NCBI RefSeq assembly: GCF_907165205.1
Contig: NC_058196.1
Location: 22,796,501 to 22,860,500, forward strand
Length of the DNA: 64,000 nt
Reading direction: 5' to 3'
Origin: Coccinella septempunctata
Lineage: Eukaryota; Arthropoda; Insecta; Coleoptera; Coccinellidae
Position 1 is the stretch's first letter, and the number at the start of each line of letters is the position of its first letter. The notes beneath the pieces were generated by a model. It worked only from the letters and a program-made list of their open reading frames with translations, had not been told where the DNA came from and searched no databases. The position numbers and the translations under genes were made by a program. Of the stretch, positions 11,739-23,894 are shown in pieces.

Positions 11739-12555
11739 TATATCAAGTGTCACTCGAAAACTAGTGTAAAAAAAATGTTTCAGCTAGTACCATTGTTGCA
11801 ATGGATAGAACAACGATTTGCTCAAAAACGCCATCTACGGTTTCGGCGCTCTGCCGTTCTCATTCACGTAAAATACCGATACGATCCGATTATGCGATCC
11901 GAATCCAGATTTACTAACTCTACGGTGATTAAAGCCGCGTTTATTCGACCCAACCGTCCGCAGCGGATCCGCGGACCTTTCGGCTAAGCCCCGGAACGGG
12001 CCAACCAGGAACAACGTAACTACTGTTCGAATTCCGCCGATGAAAACGGCGCCGTTTATCGACGGCCGATCGCGGCGGTACAATACAGGTCCGATCCGGG
12101 CGATCGGTCGCGCTCGATTTAATCCGCCCGAGCTCTGTATCTAACGCTCGACAAAGATAATTGCCAGATACATTATCATAATAACGTCGGTCGGTTATTT
12201 TGTAATGGCCGCATTCCGAAATCAAATCGACATTAACCGCTTCATCGCGGGCATTATAGAAATTAACGAACAGGATTACCCTATTACGTACTATCGGCCG
12301 CGTTATAAATAAACACGGATCGTAATTGATACGCGCTGACGGTTGTGGGAATGGGGGAAGGGGGTTTGGTATCGGAAAACGCTGCGAGTTCCACGTAAAA
12401 TTTTCTTATTTTTCGAGATATTTGAACTCAAACTATTCCTAGTCGGCTTCGAAAATTAAAATTTTTGATATACTGTCAAGAAACAAAAGAAACAAGAATT
12501 GAAACTCGTGGCTGACGATATTTGAAATTTTTTCCTTTTAAAATAAACGAGATCT
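11739..12555. other. Single-copy CpG-rich intron island
   Basis: The stretch 11800-12350 is rich in CpG, with words such as CCGCAGCGGATCCGCGG and ATCGACGGCCGATCGCGGC. Open frames of 70-94 codons overlap on both strands, none with a recognisable domain. This is a candidate conserved or regulatory intron segment; nothing more can be supported. Confidence 0.35.
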
Positions 12556-13802
12556 ACGAGTATATATTGAAAAATTCTTAGCCTACAATAGAGCCAAACA
12601 AAATTTCAATGTCAAAATATTTTATTACTCAACATATTCTTCTCTTAATTGAATACATTTATTACAGCTGACCTGCAACGTCTTTAGACCTTTCAAAAAA
12701 ATGATTCTTCTTGCTCTGCAAACCAGACCTCCATAGCTTTTATTACCTCCTAGTTGGAAGAAAATTTACGACCTTTTAAACTTTTTTTCAGTTGAGGAAA
12801 GAGATGATAGTCGAATGAAGCCAAATTTGGTGAATAAGGGGGTGTTCTAGTAATTCAAATCCTAAATCACGAATTTTTTGCACGGCAACATGAGATTTGT
12901 GTGCAGGATCGTTGTCCTGCAAAAACAAACCACCTTTGGATAGCTTTCCGCGTCTTTTCTCTTTAATTTTTTCCCGTAGAGTGGTCAGTAATGTCGAATA
13001 GTAATCTCCGGTTATTGTTCTACCCTTATCCAAACAATCAATCATGATTACTCCATTGCAATCCCAAAAAACTTAAGCAATAACTTTTCCAGCAGATTTT
13101 TGGAGAACCAGAGTGTCACCATTCCATCGATTGTTGCCTTGTTTCTGGATCGTAGAAAGTACCCAAGTCTCATCCATAGTAACAATTCGGTTCAAGAAGT
13201 CTACATCGTTTTCAAATCGAGCACAGATCGAACGCGATATGCTTCTAACCTTGCACGCTTTTGGTCAACATTCAAACATTTGGGGATCCATTTTGCAGCA
13301 ATTTTTCTCATGTCCAAATTGACGTGAACTATATGATGAACGCGTTCGTATGAAATATTCAGTGCTTTAGATATCCGTTTTAGCCCAATTCGACGCTCTG
13401 ATAAAATCATGTCATGAACTACATGGATATTTTCGGGGACTGACACAGAAACTGGCCTTCCCGATCGGTCATCATCTTCAATGGAAAATTTACCTCCTTT
13501 GAAGCTTGCAGTCCATTTTTTCACGGTCGCATACGAAGGACATTGATCACCAAGAGTATTAAGCATATCTTTGTAAATCTGCTTACCTCTTAACCCTTTC
13601 AAATACAGGTACTTGATGATGGCTCGATACTCAAATTTTTCGATTTTCACAATTTCGGTGGACATCTTCTTTCTTTCAATTTATTGTGTAACTCTGGTTT
13701 ATTTTTTGACCTCAAACTTCACACTGACACTTTTAACGAGTTATTGTTCGTTGCTAGGGTAACGCAATATAGTTTTTATGCATGGAACTCAATACATCCT
13801 CG
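12556..13802 (-). mobile_element. Mariner transposon, copy 1 (nearly full length, inactive)
   Basis: The element is 1247 bp with TA outside each end and inverted ends CGAGTATATATTG.. and CGAGGATGTATTG... These sizes and the TA duplication fit the mariner family. The minus strand carries the transposase relic described separately. The plus-strand copy at 51759-52906 belongs to the same family. Confidence 0.9.
12680..13665 (-). pseudogene. Mariner transposase, frameshifted
   Basis: The transposase cuts and pastes its element at TA sites. The frame starts at the ATG at 13665 (MSTEIVKIEKFEYRAIIK..). About 150 intact residues follow, with the two helix-turn-helix units of the DNA-binding domain, including YATVKKWTASFKGGKFS and GRPVSV, and then KWIPKCLNVDQKRAR, the counterpart of the mariner WVPHxL-type linker. 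The first catalytic aspartate lies in MDETWV. A single missing base near 13159, relative to copy 2, shifts the frame right after it. A stop occurs shortly after KSAGKVIA. The second catalytic aspartate is in DNDPAHKSH (about 12900-12917). The third region reads YSPNLASFDYHLFPQLKK and keeps the downstream D. A further stop lies near the C terminus. The protein cannot be made intact. Confidence 0.9.
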
Positions 13803-14925
13803 TATCAATGGTCATAGGTTATAGATCTGTGTTTCCGCTGTCACCGTTCATTATGAAAGGAAAAAATGTCAAATATCGTCAGTCACGAGATTTAAAATGG
13901 TGTATTCTTGTTTCTGCTCTTCCTTGACACAGCGTGGTGAATTATAAAAGTTTGTGTAGATTTATATTTACTTTACTACATTATGTATGGAGCTCGTGAA
14001 ACTCACATTGAGTAAGTTTAAACACATCTCAAATGAATGCCATAAAAATTTACTCGTTTGAATTTGTTAACTTTGGAATCTTTATTTCGTATTCATATCA
14101 CTTTTTCCATTTCTTCCCATACAAGATTTCAATATTACGTAAAAACAAGATGTTCTCATCGAAAATTCAATCACAATGATCGAGAGTTGAAATTCTTCAC
14201 TCTTCTTTGATATGATCGTATGAAATTCAGTTGTATGAATAGAAGGCTTTATATAATAGGTATTTTGAATTTCAATTTTCGTATTCTGAAATTTTTCATG
14301 GGTTTATATCATCAACTTCAAAAAAGATCGATTGAAACCGAAAATTCAAAAATCTTTGTCCAGGCGCACTCTATTTATCCAACAAATTTGTAAGACTTAT
14401 CACTATTTGTTTCCTGATACTGGATGATGAACGGAAATTTTTGCTTCATTAATTTCTACAGGTCTTCAAACAAGAACGACAATAAATAAATAGTTGGTCT
14501 AGTTGGTCTTGTGGGCACTTATTCGAATGAAGTGAGTGTTTTTTTATAAAAGAAGGTAGAACCTGCTAAAATAAAGCCAGGTTCCGCCAAAATCTTTCCT
14601 AGGTACAAAACTTCCAGAATGAGGAAGTTGAAGAAATTATGGATCAAGTAGAATTTATTGATGAAGTTGGCTCCAAATTTTTTATGTTCTGACATTTGAC
14701 AGGTTTCTGCTGTTTGTGCCATCAAAAGATTTTCTTCATTCCATACGGTCCTCAGGATATTTCACAGAATGTATGAAAAAGACAGCACAGCCATTCTCGA
14801 AAATTTAGGTTAAAGGCTAAAAATGTTGCGCTACAGATCTAATGGGTTGTGCCTTTCGAATGTTTGCCCAGTCTCATCCTCCAAATTGAGCAAAACATTG
14901 GTCCTCATTCTCGTGCTCCGAATAT
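13803..14925. other. Intron sequence with no recognised feature
   Basis: It is AT-rich and single copy within the window. A 68-codon minus-strand frame at 14519-14725 shows no domain. Confidence 0.3.
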
Positions 14926-15390
14926 TTCGAATCAAATAACGAAGAAGTCAACATACTTGTCAAAAAACGCGCACATATGACACTTACTGACATAGAACCT
15001 CTCTGTGGCATTGGAAAATAAACCTAATGAAGAATCCAGGAATGGATCACTCCAGAAATATCCTCCGGAAGTCAATAAATGCTTAGGATCTCAGTAAGAA
15101 GGTAATGCCTCCTTACTGGCTTTCTTATATGGCATTGTCGCCTCAGAAAGTATATGATGATAATGTGTTTTGACGATTGTAGATTCTGTGGGGAAGAAGA
15201 AGAATCTCTAGGTGTTAACCTAATCACAAAGTGCCTCGCTATTGTCAGTCAACGCAAAGAATGCCGTGGATTTAAAATATTGGAAGGATTGGCTCCTAGA
15301 AACACTCCCAGGTATTGAAGTTTAATGGAGCTCTGGAGCTGAAGGGCTGGAGAAGGCATAAGGATAAAAACAGCTCTGACTAGAGCCCAT
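14926..15390 (+). pseudogene. R1/Jockey-group retrotransposon, RNase H end and C-terminal cysteine region (decayed)
   Basis: Across frameshifts the plus strand reads NEEVNILVKKRAH and DIEPLCGIGK, then LLTGFLIWHCRLRKYM, then DCRFCGEEEESL. This order (end of RNase H, linker, LLTGH-like helix, CxxC..E/H cysteine motif) is the usual C-terminal layout of the ORF2 protein in R1/Jockey-superfamily non-LTR elements, which insert by target-primed reverse transcription. Multiple stops and shifts are present, and the RT domain and endonuclease are missing. Related relics occur at 18163-18890, 38150-38830 and 43040-43300. Clade assignment is by motif order only. Confidence 0.65.
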
Positions 15391-18162
15391 AGACCTTAAG
15401 AGGTTGAAGTGAACTGTAACCCGCTTTTAAAACTGAACTGAACCATATAAACTCTTTAAAAAATCAACAAACCACAATCTAATTGATGATAAAGATCTCG
15501 AAAAGTGTACATACAACGTGCAAAAAAAAAAAAACATTTCCGACAAGGTGTGCCCATATCGTGCCAAATTGGCTATGATATGGCCATAATAACAGTAATC
15601 TCGGACTAGGAAATTACGGTTGTCGAATCTGATTCACTAACGAGCTTAATTTATAGTCTAATCAATTAACAGGCCAATTACAAAGCACTAATTATTGCCA
15701 TTATCGACTTGAAGACAGGCGGAATACATTATGTATATTTTGCGTATAATTAGAATTGATCTATCTCAATCGAACTTTTCAACTGGAGGAATCATGGGAA
15801 TTCAACTCTAAGAGTCAAGAGAGATGGTTTATATTGATGGTAAGAAAACCGATCAATTTCAATTGGTAATTGGTTTCTTTATCGCTTCCGATCAAAGTTA
15901 TATGAAGGAATGCTCGTATACTCCAGCAAATTTATGCACATTTTATGGTTCGTCATATTCCAACTTAAAAGGAGAATTTCAGTAATTGAATTTTAATTGA
16001 AAATACCCATTTAGATGTGTTTGTCCGTTTGGTTAATTATATTACATTACAATGATTCGGAGAGATCTAAAAGTAACTTCACAATCCTCTCCTTTCTGCC
16101 TTTTCAAGCAGGAAAAGACTGGTTTCTACAAGAAAATTCAATTTGCCAATTGACCAAATTTTCTTAAACTTCAATTGACGTATGCTAGGAAGCGAATACT
16201 ATAATTTTATTCTCAGTAAAGTTCTCAAGTGCTCCTTAAATGAAACATCTCGACTCCTAAAACATCACGTTAAAAATTTCTGGAATGCAATAAACGTCAA
16301 CATCTGCAAATTGCAGTTTAAATAACACACCAGGAAATGATTCTAACTTAATAGACTGTTCTCAATTACACGTATAGGAGTAACATGGAATCTTGGATGT
16401 TAAGCGATAAAAGTGGAGAAGCCGGTAAAAAATTGTCGATTCCATTATTGCAGAGAATGACTACCGCCCATTCTGTAAAATTCAAATTAGCGCGCAATTA
16501 AGCAATCAGGCTGATTACTATTAGTATAAAATAGGATCTTGTCTCTTTGCTAGTCTAGGGTATGCTGAGACCACCAGGCTCTCGAATTATTTCGTTCTTA
16601 TTGCCATGGAAGGAAGTCCAGATGTAATTTAAATTAATTGTAAATGGGGTGATTAGATGTTTTACATTGATAAACATATAGAGATTTATACGCGATTCAG
16701 GAGATTAGCGTTGATGTTGATCTTCACCAGAAAAAAACTGGATTCCGGTGATTGACAGCACGGGCTGACTCTCAGCATTAGTATGATGTTTTACAAGGTG
16801 TCCTAACTACAATACTTCACCCATCAACACAATTCACAGAATGGAATTTGCCCAAAACTTTCCTACAGATTTATGAACTTAAGCCTCAGAGAAAGCATCC
16901 CAGACATTCTACTCATGGTCTCATACCAAGGTTCTCCAGTTTCTCCCCTTATATGCAAAATTTCTAGGGTCAAACGGCCATTATGAGGGGTTAAAATTCG
17001 ATTTCAAGTGGTAAACAGAAACCATAAAGAACCCTAGAATATTTTCAGGTAGTTTGAGAATGATTTGAATATATTATCTCGATATTTCCACATTACAATG
17101 CGACACAAGTGTTTTTGGTTTATGTGCGATAAAATAGATGATCTAGAGTTTCTCGTGTTATTTCTTCCCAGCATTGTCTAACGGCAGCTGTGGAAAAATG
17201 TATAATTTCCCTGTTATGGAAACTAGTTCATTCTGATTACATCCAGTGTAGAAACGTTTGTGTCATGTTGTCCAACCCCTTTTGGTCCACTTACATAATG
17301 AGACCCCCCTGAAGTTTCCAAAGGGTTCGGTCAGGAAAGCAATAATTCACATTGATGTTCCAAGACACTTCCAGCTGTGTTTCTGTTTCTCGTAACGTAG
17401 TGGGGAAGGGGGTGCGAATGTGCCAAGTCGGGAGGATTGTGAGGTCGTTGGGGGGTTGTTCTTGAAAGGAACATCCAAGGACCCGATAGGGAAAGTTTGG
17501 TGATTATCGCAAAACGTCCGTCTCTTGAGGTTGACCAGAGCCTTTCGTCGACCTTATTTAATACGGTATCTATGGGAAATTGCGGAGGGTTGAGGGCGTA
17601 AGGGATGTCGTTGAATGTTGGCAATTGTTGTAATTGGGTAGATAAAGACTTGAGATGGTGAGGGCGTTGGAAGTTTGTTAATAGCTTTTCGGTGAAAACG
17701 TTTGAAAACCAATATTACCAGGAGTGAAATTCAACTCTGGAGGTGGAACAGACAGGGATAAGCAGGAGGGTAAGACATTTCTGGAAGGGTTTTTCGTTTT
17801 TCCAACAATATAGAGCTTTGAAAGAAATCTCTTCGTTATACAGCGAGGCAGCTACTTAAACAACCATACGTTAAACAATTTTTGACAGATTGGATGAAAT
17901 TCTCTCTGTGGAGTTTAAATACTCGATCAAGAAGATTAGAACATAATCAATTGAAGTTCAACTCTCAGATCAAGCAGGTTTTGTAAATATAGATTTTAAT
18001 CTTGTATATTTAGTTCCTAGAAGTCATTTCACGAAGTTTGAAATAAAATTAATATTCTTTCAACCATAAACCATTCTAGGATCAGTTGGTCAATAGATTG
18101 GTTTTTAGAGTTTATATCAAATTAATGGCATGTGTTTTTTTGTGTTTGCCTGGATGTGTTAC
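15391..18162. other. Intron sequence with no recognised feature
   Basis: This is 2.8 kb, largely single copy. A 97-codon minus-strand frame at 17331-17624 has no recognisable domain and no convincing splice sites. No inverted repeats or tandem arrays were noticed. Confidence 0.3.
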
Positions 18163-18890
18163 GCTCTTATTATTATTATCTATTATTTGAACCGGAGTCG
18201 TTGTGGCACTATTATCCTTTCGGAAACTGCGACCATGTAGATCTTTTGTTCTCTACCCTACTCATTGATAGAAACCCTAGAAGTCGTCAATGGTGTTGAT
18301 AAAACTGACAACATCCTTAGGGGCCTTAGCCGTTACCTCGTGAGTATCCAGGACCGGTTTCCCCATATGAGTGGTTGTTAGGTTCGCCAGCTCTGGACAC
18401 TTGCATAACATGTGTTTAGCTGTTTCTGCTTCTGATCCACAGAGCCTACAAATTTCATCTGCTGACTTTCCCATACATTACAAATGATATTTGTACCAAC
18501 AGTGACCTGTCAGCAGTCCCTTCATCAACCAAAGCTCAGCTCGTGACAGCTTTAGCAGTTTTCTGGTGCAGGTCGGTGAAATCATCACGAAATTCTTTGA
18601 CTGAGTAAGTCCAGGAGTGTTTCTTCAGAGGGTTAATCTGTTGTTCAACTCCCATTGTTGGACTCCTGCCTTGTATTGGTACTTTCCAAGCCCACATAAA
18701 GGCTCAGGTCCAACAGGTATTAACCTTGATGATCTTTTTGCAAGTTCATCGGCTTTTTCTTTCAACACCACAGTGCCCTGGTACCCATAGTAGAGTCATT
18801 TTGTTGTCTCTGGCCAGTTGCTTTATGATATTACGGCACTCCCATGTCAGCAGAGAACTCTTGCAGTATCCTCACTAGGTAGGAGTCGAG
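18163..18890 (-). pseudogene. R1/Jockey-group retrotransposon, RNase H and C-terminal region (decayed)
   Basis: On the minus strand the RNase H part reads TWECRNIIKQLARDNKMTL, LWVPGHCGVE and, after a frame change, ADELAKRSSRL. It is followed by LMKGLLTGHCWYKYH and an open 65-codon segment with ADEICRLCGSEAETAKHMLC. The VPGH motif and the CxxCGxExETxxHxLCxCP cysteine cluster are diagnostic of this retrotransposon group. An ATA-rich tail (TTATTATTATTA on the plus strand near 18170) probably marks the 3' end. The copy is 5'-truncated near 18890 and contains frameshifts, so it is dead. Confidence 0.8.
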
Positions 18891-19929
18891 ATATTTGTTA
18901 AAACCTTTGACGTTCTCCTTGTGTTTGTCTATGTAGGGTAGCAGAACAAAGATCACTGTCGCAGGTTTGGTAATTCGGTATTAATGATAATGATCTACCC
19001 TTTAGACAAATCCTTATCTTATCTACTAACCCTCTTGTTTCATTAATAATAAAATATTGATCAGAAGGGTTGTTGCTACAATAGTGCAATGTTGAATAAT
19101 AGGAAATACTGCAAATACCAACGATCAGTTTAGCAAGGAATAGGTATACGGTTCTTATCGATAATATCCTGCCATTTTTTCGACTGAGCTGTAACTGTTA
19201 GATACAGAGGTTTTTGCCTATTCTTTTCCAGTCGAGCGATTAGAAGGAAACTGAACATTAAGTACAGTTATACCATTGTTCCATAATGAAATACCCCATC
19301 TTTCACTGCGGAACATTAACAATTATCCACACAACAAATCGACCTCAACACGTCATAATTCAATGTAGACCAACGTCTACGCCCATCTCTTAACTAACCC
19401 ATAATAACAGCGTCCACCGAGCGAAAAACTTCCTCGGTTACCGCGCAGAACAAATAGAGGAGGAACTTGCTGCTTCCATAAATCACTGGAAACGTTGGTA
19501 AATGAATAATCGAGAGATTTCCCCGTTGCCTCGGGATCTGTACCGATGCATAATGGGAATGGAAGCGCATTAATAAGGGGGATATCTGCTCCGCAGGCGC
19601 GGAAATCATCTGGACTCGAAACAGGAAGAGAACAGGACTGCGGAACACTGGCCGGTCTGATAAGATGGAACGTAGGGCGGAAGTCATGACCGAACCCAGG
19701 AGATGTGAGGTGGAAGACAGTGCCCCTGACTGTCTCCTTCGATATGACGCCATAAGCTGCGTGAAATGATCACAAGATATTGTGGTTCCAGGTTGGCAAA
19801 TGGTATTATGTCGTTCTCAGGTGTAAAATATCCCAGAGGTAGACAATCCTTACTAACTTAACTACCAGTAAGTTACCAATAACGAAAATTATACGGAATT
19901 GTCATTTTCTAGTTCAATATTTCCAAGGA
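18891..19929. other. Intron sequence with no recognised gene; CpG-richer at 19380-19770
   Basis: A 119-codon minus-strand frame at 19394-19753 lies in the CpG-richer part. It has no domain that I recognise and no matching splice signals, so I treat it as chance. Confidence 0.3.
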
Positions 19930-20948
19930 CATAGGATGGAAAATCATGGGACGCCTTGGAGTACCCGAAAAATTCTTACAGTGTGTAAAAGCCTCCATAC
20001 CAACAACACCGCTAGCATACAGCATACTGGCTCTACAATCGATCATTGCTTAACCAACTCTGGAATAAAACAAGGCTGCGTGTTTGCGTCTTTACTGTTC
20101 AATATTTTCGCCATAGCTGTCTCGATAATTCCTGACGTGAGTATGCCTCTAAGAGGTGTTGAAATGAGATTCAGATTGGATGGAGGCCTGTTTAACCTGA
20201 AGCGCCTCAGAGCAAAAACCTGTACAAAGTTTATCACGGAACTTCAATATGCAGACGACTGCGCACTTATCGCTAGCAGCTCAGAGGATCTACATATAAT
20301 GTTGGACACCTATAAACATATAAACGAAGCTTAAGGCCTTCAAACAGATATCAGCCTGGAGGATGAAACTCTGGAACAGGTCGAGCAGTTCAAATATTTG
20401 GGAAGCTTCATAAATACTATGGCTAACCTAAACACGGAAATATACAACCGTAACAATTCGGCATCACGGGCATTCTGGAAGCTAAAGAACAGAGTGTTTC
20501 AAAATCGCGACCACAATCTGAAGTCCAAGACAGCTGTTTCAAAAGCAGTGGTCCTTCCAACGCTTTTTTACGAAAGCGAAAGCTGGACGCCCTACAGGCG
20601 ACATATTAAACAGCTTGAACAAACGCAACAACGTCATCTAAGACAAATAATGCACATCAGATGGTTCCAAAAAGTTTCGAATGCAGAAGTCTTGAAGCGC
20701 GCGAGTTGGGACTCAAGTATCGAGGGCTCGACTCAGATGGAGCGGCCACATTTTGAGGATGCAAGACACAAGACTCCCCAAAATAGCTCTGTATGGCGAA
20801 TTCACAGAGGGAGATCGTAAACCAGGAGGCCAGTATAAGCGGTTTAAGGATATACTGCATCAATCCCTAAAATCAGTTAATACCAATCATAACTGGGAAC
20901 AACTAGCGTTAGACAGATCGCAGTGGAGGTCTTTGGTCCACAGTTATA
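19930..20948 (+). pseudogene. RTE-like non-LTR retrotransposon reverse transcriptase, copy 1 (truncated)
   Basis: This is part of the RT domain plus thumb of a non-LTR retrotransposon. After a frame change near 19980 it reads GIKQGCV and LLFNIFAIAVS, reaching the catalytic LQYADDCALIAS with YADD at 20248-20259. A deletion near 20335 then removes the LNIDKTK region present in copy 4. Reading resumes with QFKYLGSFINT, FWKLKNRVFQNRD, QRHLRQIMH and DTRLPKIALYGEF, and continues to NHNWEQLALDRSQWRSLV. It stops before the C-terminal cysteine motif seen in copies 2-4. It is 5' and 3' truncated and frameshifted. The group resembles RTE-type elements often annotated as endonuclease-reverse transcriptase; the clade is an inference. 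Confidence 0.85.
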
Positions 20949-21560
20949 ATGAAGTTATAGGTACCTTCGTTGATTGCAGGTCGTAGTTGAATCTGGGAGC
21001 TATGAATGAGTGTATGGGAGTCCAGACTAACCAAACCAGCCTCGCGTGAGTTTTTCATTTCAGTGAATCAAAAATTGACTGTGATTTCTGCTGAAAATTC
21101 GATTACCGGCATCGAAAACAATTTTCTTCGTTTTCGAGCTGCATTGACTCGAACCTAATGGTAAATCACGATTTCATTACCGACAAATTGATCGTGAACG
21201 ATTTCTTCCCGAGCTAACACTACCGATTCCACGCACGGTAGCGTCTGATCCGATATGCGCATATATTATATATAAAAACCGAGTTATTTGGTATCAAACG
21301 AAGCGAAATGATGGTTCATCGGGGCAATAACGGTTTTTTTCAGGCTGATTGAATCTAGCGATTACTCGGATGTTATCAAGGGGTAGATGAGAGCGCGTAT
21401 GTATAAGCTTGATGCGGATTGAGTCGCAGATCGCTAGATTGTACGCAATTCGAATCGCAGACGACGTTTTTGATTAATGTGCTACTAAAAAAGCTATAAT
21501 GTACCAACCTAAACGAGCTTTTATCCACTGATATTATAAGCATATCATAACACAGGAATA
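20949..21560. other. Single-copy intron sequence
   Basis: It is mixed composition, with CpG-containing words around 21100-21480. No gene or repeat was recognised. Confidence 0.3.
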
Positions 21561-22509
21561 CAGGGTGATAATTTGAAAATTGCCGGCACAGGTCAATTTT
21601 TATTCGGAGGGGGACATATTTCGAGCAGAATTGTAAGCCGAAATCTCTTCAACCCTATGTGTAGGGGCTATCATCCCTAAATTCTTAACTGGGAATAGGG
21701 GGTGAGATTTACTTCAATTGAAAGATGACTTGTCCCTCTACATGAATACTATGGTTTGCAAATTTTTATTGATTCCTTGAAGTATTACAGGAGGTGACAA
21801 TTTGAAAACTTGCCAGGCCAATTATGTCTCGACAAGACTTTTTCAAAGAATAAGCCGGAACTGGTCAATTTTTAAAGGGAGGGGTCATATTTTGAGCAAA
21901 ATTGTGAGCTGAAATCTGCTCAAACTTAGGTGTAGGGGCTATCAACCCTTAATTCTTCATAGGGAATAGAGGGTGAGCTGAACCTCAATTGGAAGACAAT
22001 ATGTCCCTCTAAATAATACTATTGTCTTCCAATTGAGGCACAGCTCACCCTCTATAACCTATTAAGAATTTAGGGGTGATAGCTCCTACACCTAGGGTTG
22101 AGGAGATTTCGACTTACAATTCTGCTCAAAATATGTCCCCCCTACGAATAAAAATTGACCTGTTCCGGCATTTTCTCTGAAAACATCCTTGTCGAGACAT
22201 AATTGGCCTGGAAAGTTTTCAAATTATCAGCCCCTGTTACTACATCAAGGACTCAATAAAAATTTGCAAACCATAGTATTCATGTAGAGGGTCATGCGAT
22301 CTTTCAATTGAGGTATAGCTCATCCCCTATTCAGTATTGAGAATTTAGGAGTGATAGCTCCTACATCTGGGGTTGAGGAGATTTCGGCTTACAATTCTGC
22401 TCAAAATATGTCCCCCCTACGAATAAAAATTGACCTGTTCCGGCATTTTCTCTGAAAACATCCTTGTATAGACATAATTGGACTGGCAAGTTTTCAAATT
22501 GTCACCCTG
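21561..22509. mobile_element. Family C MITE, copy 1: palindrome built of four subrepeats, TA-flanked
   Basis: The element starts CAGGGTGATAATTTGAAAA and ends with a matching inverse ..CAAATTGTCACCCTG, with TA outside both ends. A block of about 110 bp containing GTAAGCCGAAATCTC, GGTGTAGGGGCTATCA and GGGAATAGGGGGTGAG occurs twice forward (21600-21720 and 21870-21990) and twice inverted (22030-22140 and 22300-22410). The whole is thus a palindrome of a tandem dimer centred near 22013. There is no coding content. A second, recombined copy lies at 33440-34016. Confidence 0.85.
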
Positions 22510-23894
22510 TATGGGGTTTTCATTATAATTCAATTCAATCAGTTTGTCATCTCGGAAGGTCGAAAATTGTTTCATTCGTCCATCGGAAAAAAACTAAAGA
22601 TTTTTTTCATTGAAGAATTTATGTTGTTAACTTTGCGAGGTGAAATCATCCCTTCTATGAAATTCCAGATGAAAAAATTTCTCGAAAAGTCTCGCCATTG
22701 GCTACAATTCGTATCCTGGTGAAATCGAAAAAAAGACATTCGTTAAATGCTGCCATCTTTTCGACGAAAGTCGAAACTATTGTAATATTCGTAACTTCTG
22801 CTTATCGTTAAAGTATTCTGGCAACACCATACATTCTTGTAGTATATCCCCTTTTACGCCTTATACGAACGCCGAAAAAGTCCTGTGGTATGAACTCTTC
22901 TTAATTGTTTTTCTAGTTACTGAAGAGATACCAAGGAGTTTATGTTTCTGAACCGGTTTATTGACCTATCCCTAAACTGTTCAGTAGCCTTGACGATAGG
23001 GGAATAAACCGCCCCTTAATCAGTTGAAGTTGAAGCTGAAATAATGACAGCTGCTCTGTTTTATCAATAAACAAAAAATTTCGCCCTAATTGAACGGAGA
23101 GATATAGAATTAAATATAGAGCGTACGCCATCCGCCAGTACTTTTATAATGGGATTCAATTAGACCGACTGAAGCCACGGCTAAAACACCCATCCGAAAC
23201 TTCCTGGCAGTTTTGAAACTTGTTTGATTCGATCCGATTTCCCGATCCAATGAAACGGCGCAACATGGCAGTCCTTGGACAAGTCGGCGCTGTCCCTAAA
23301 TTAGGCCGATCTAGAGCAGCGGTCCCCAACCCGCTTTAAGTGAATTATCTGTTAGCTTTGTTTTGGTTCGCACTTGAAGCGGTTCTGAATCGGTTCAAAG
23401 TAGTGGAGCAGCAATGGTGTGGGAAGCTTCACGCATGCAACGCGCGAGCTTACGCTGAATAAATAAATATGCGACTGTTTTGAACCGTTCTGGAACCATC
23501 CTAAAAGCGAACCAAAACAGGCCTACTATCTCTCGCCGAGAATCGATGGACCAGGTCCGGTCGCATTCGAATAACGGGCCCGAAGACTCCGTTTCGAGTT
23601 TCGAAGACCAAAAATTATGGACCGAAGGGGGTATGCATCAGGCTGATTTATCGAGCAGGCCTGGAGAGTGCGATTTAATTGGGGGAGGAGAACTTGGCCC
23701 GGAGTTGGAGGTCGTTGATCCTGCGGAGGAAACGAAATTGGGCAATTTTTGCAGGAAGGAGTTTTTAATGGAAACTGTCTACGAAGCGCGAACTCATTGA
23801 AATCATCTCTTTTGTGTCTCAAAGAAAAAATAATGGCTTGTAGACGTTGCATCATGCCTGCCATTTAGCACGATTGGTGGAAATATATGGGGCC
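22510..23894. other. Single-copy intron sequence, CpG-rich at 23140-23800, with a small palindrome
   Basis: No gene was recognised. An imperfect foldback occurs at about 23350-23521 (GTTTTGGTTCGC opposite GCGAACCAAAAC). Near 23303, CTAGAG is followed by CAGCGGTCCCCAACCCGC, which resembles a hAT terminus. Overlapping open frames of 106 and 112 codons on opposite strands (23480-23864) have no domain and are probably a product of the CpG-rich composition. Confidence 0.4.

Noticed and set aside
19394..19753. 119-codon minus-strand frame as a possible exon of the host gene
   Set aside because: No cysteine spacing of PAN or ZP domains and no convincing splice sites at the right phase (2).
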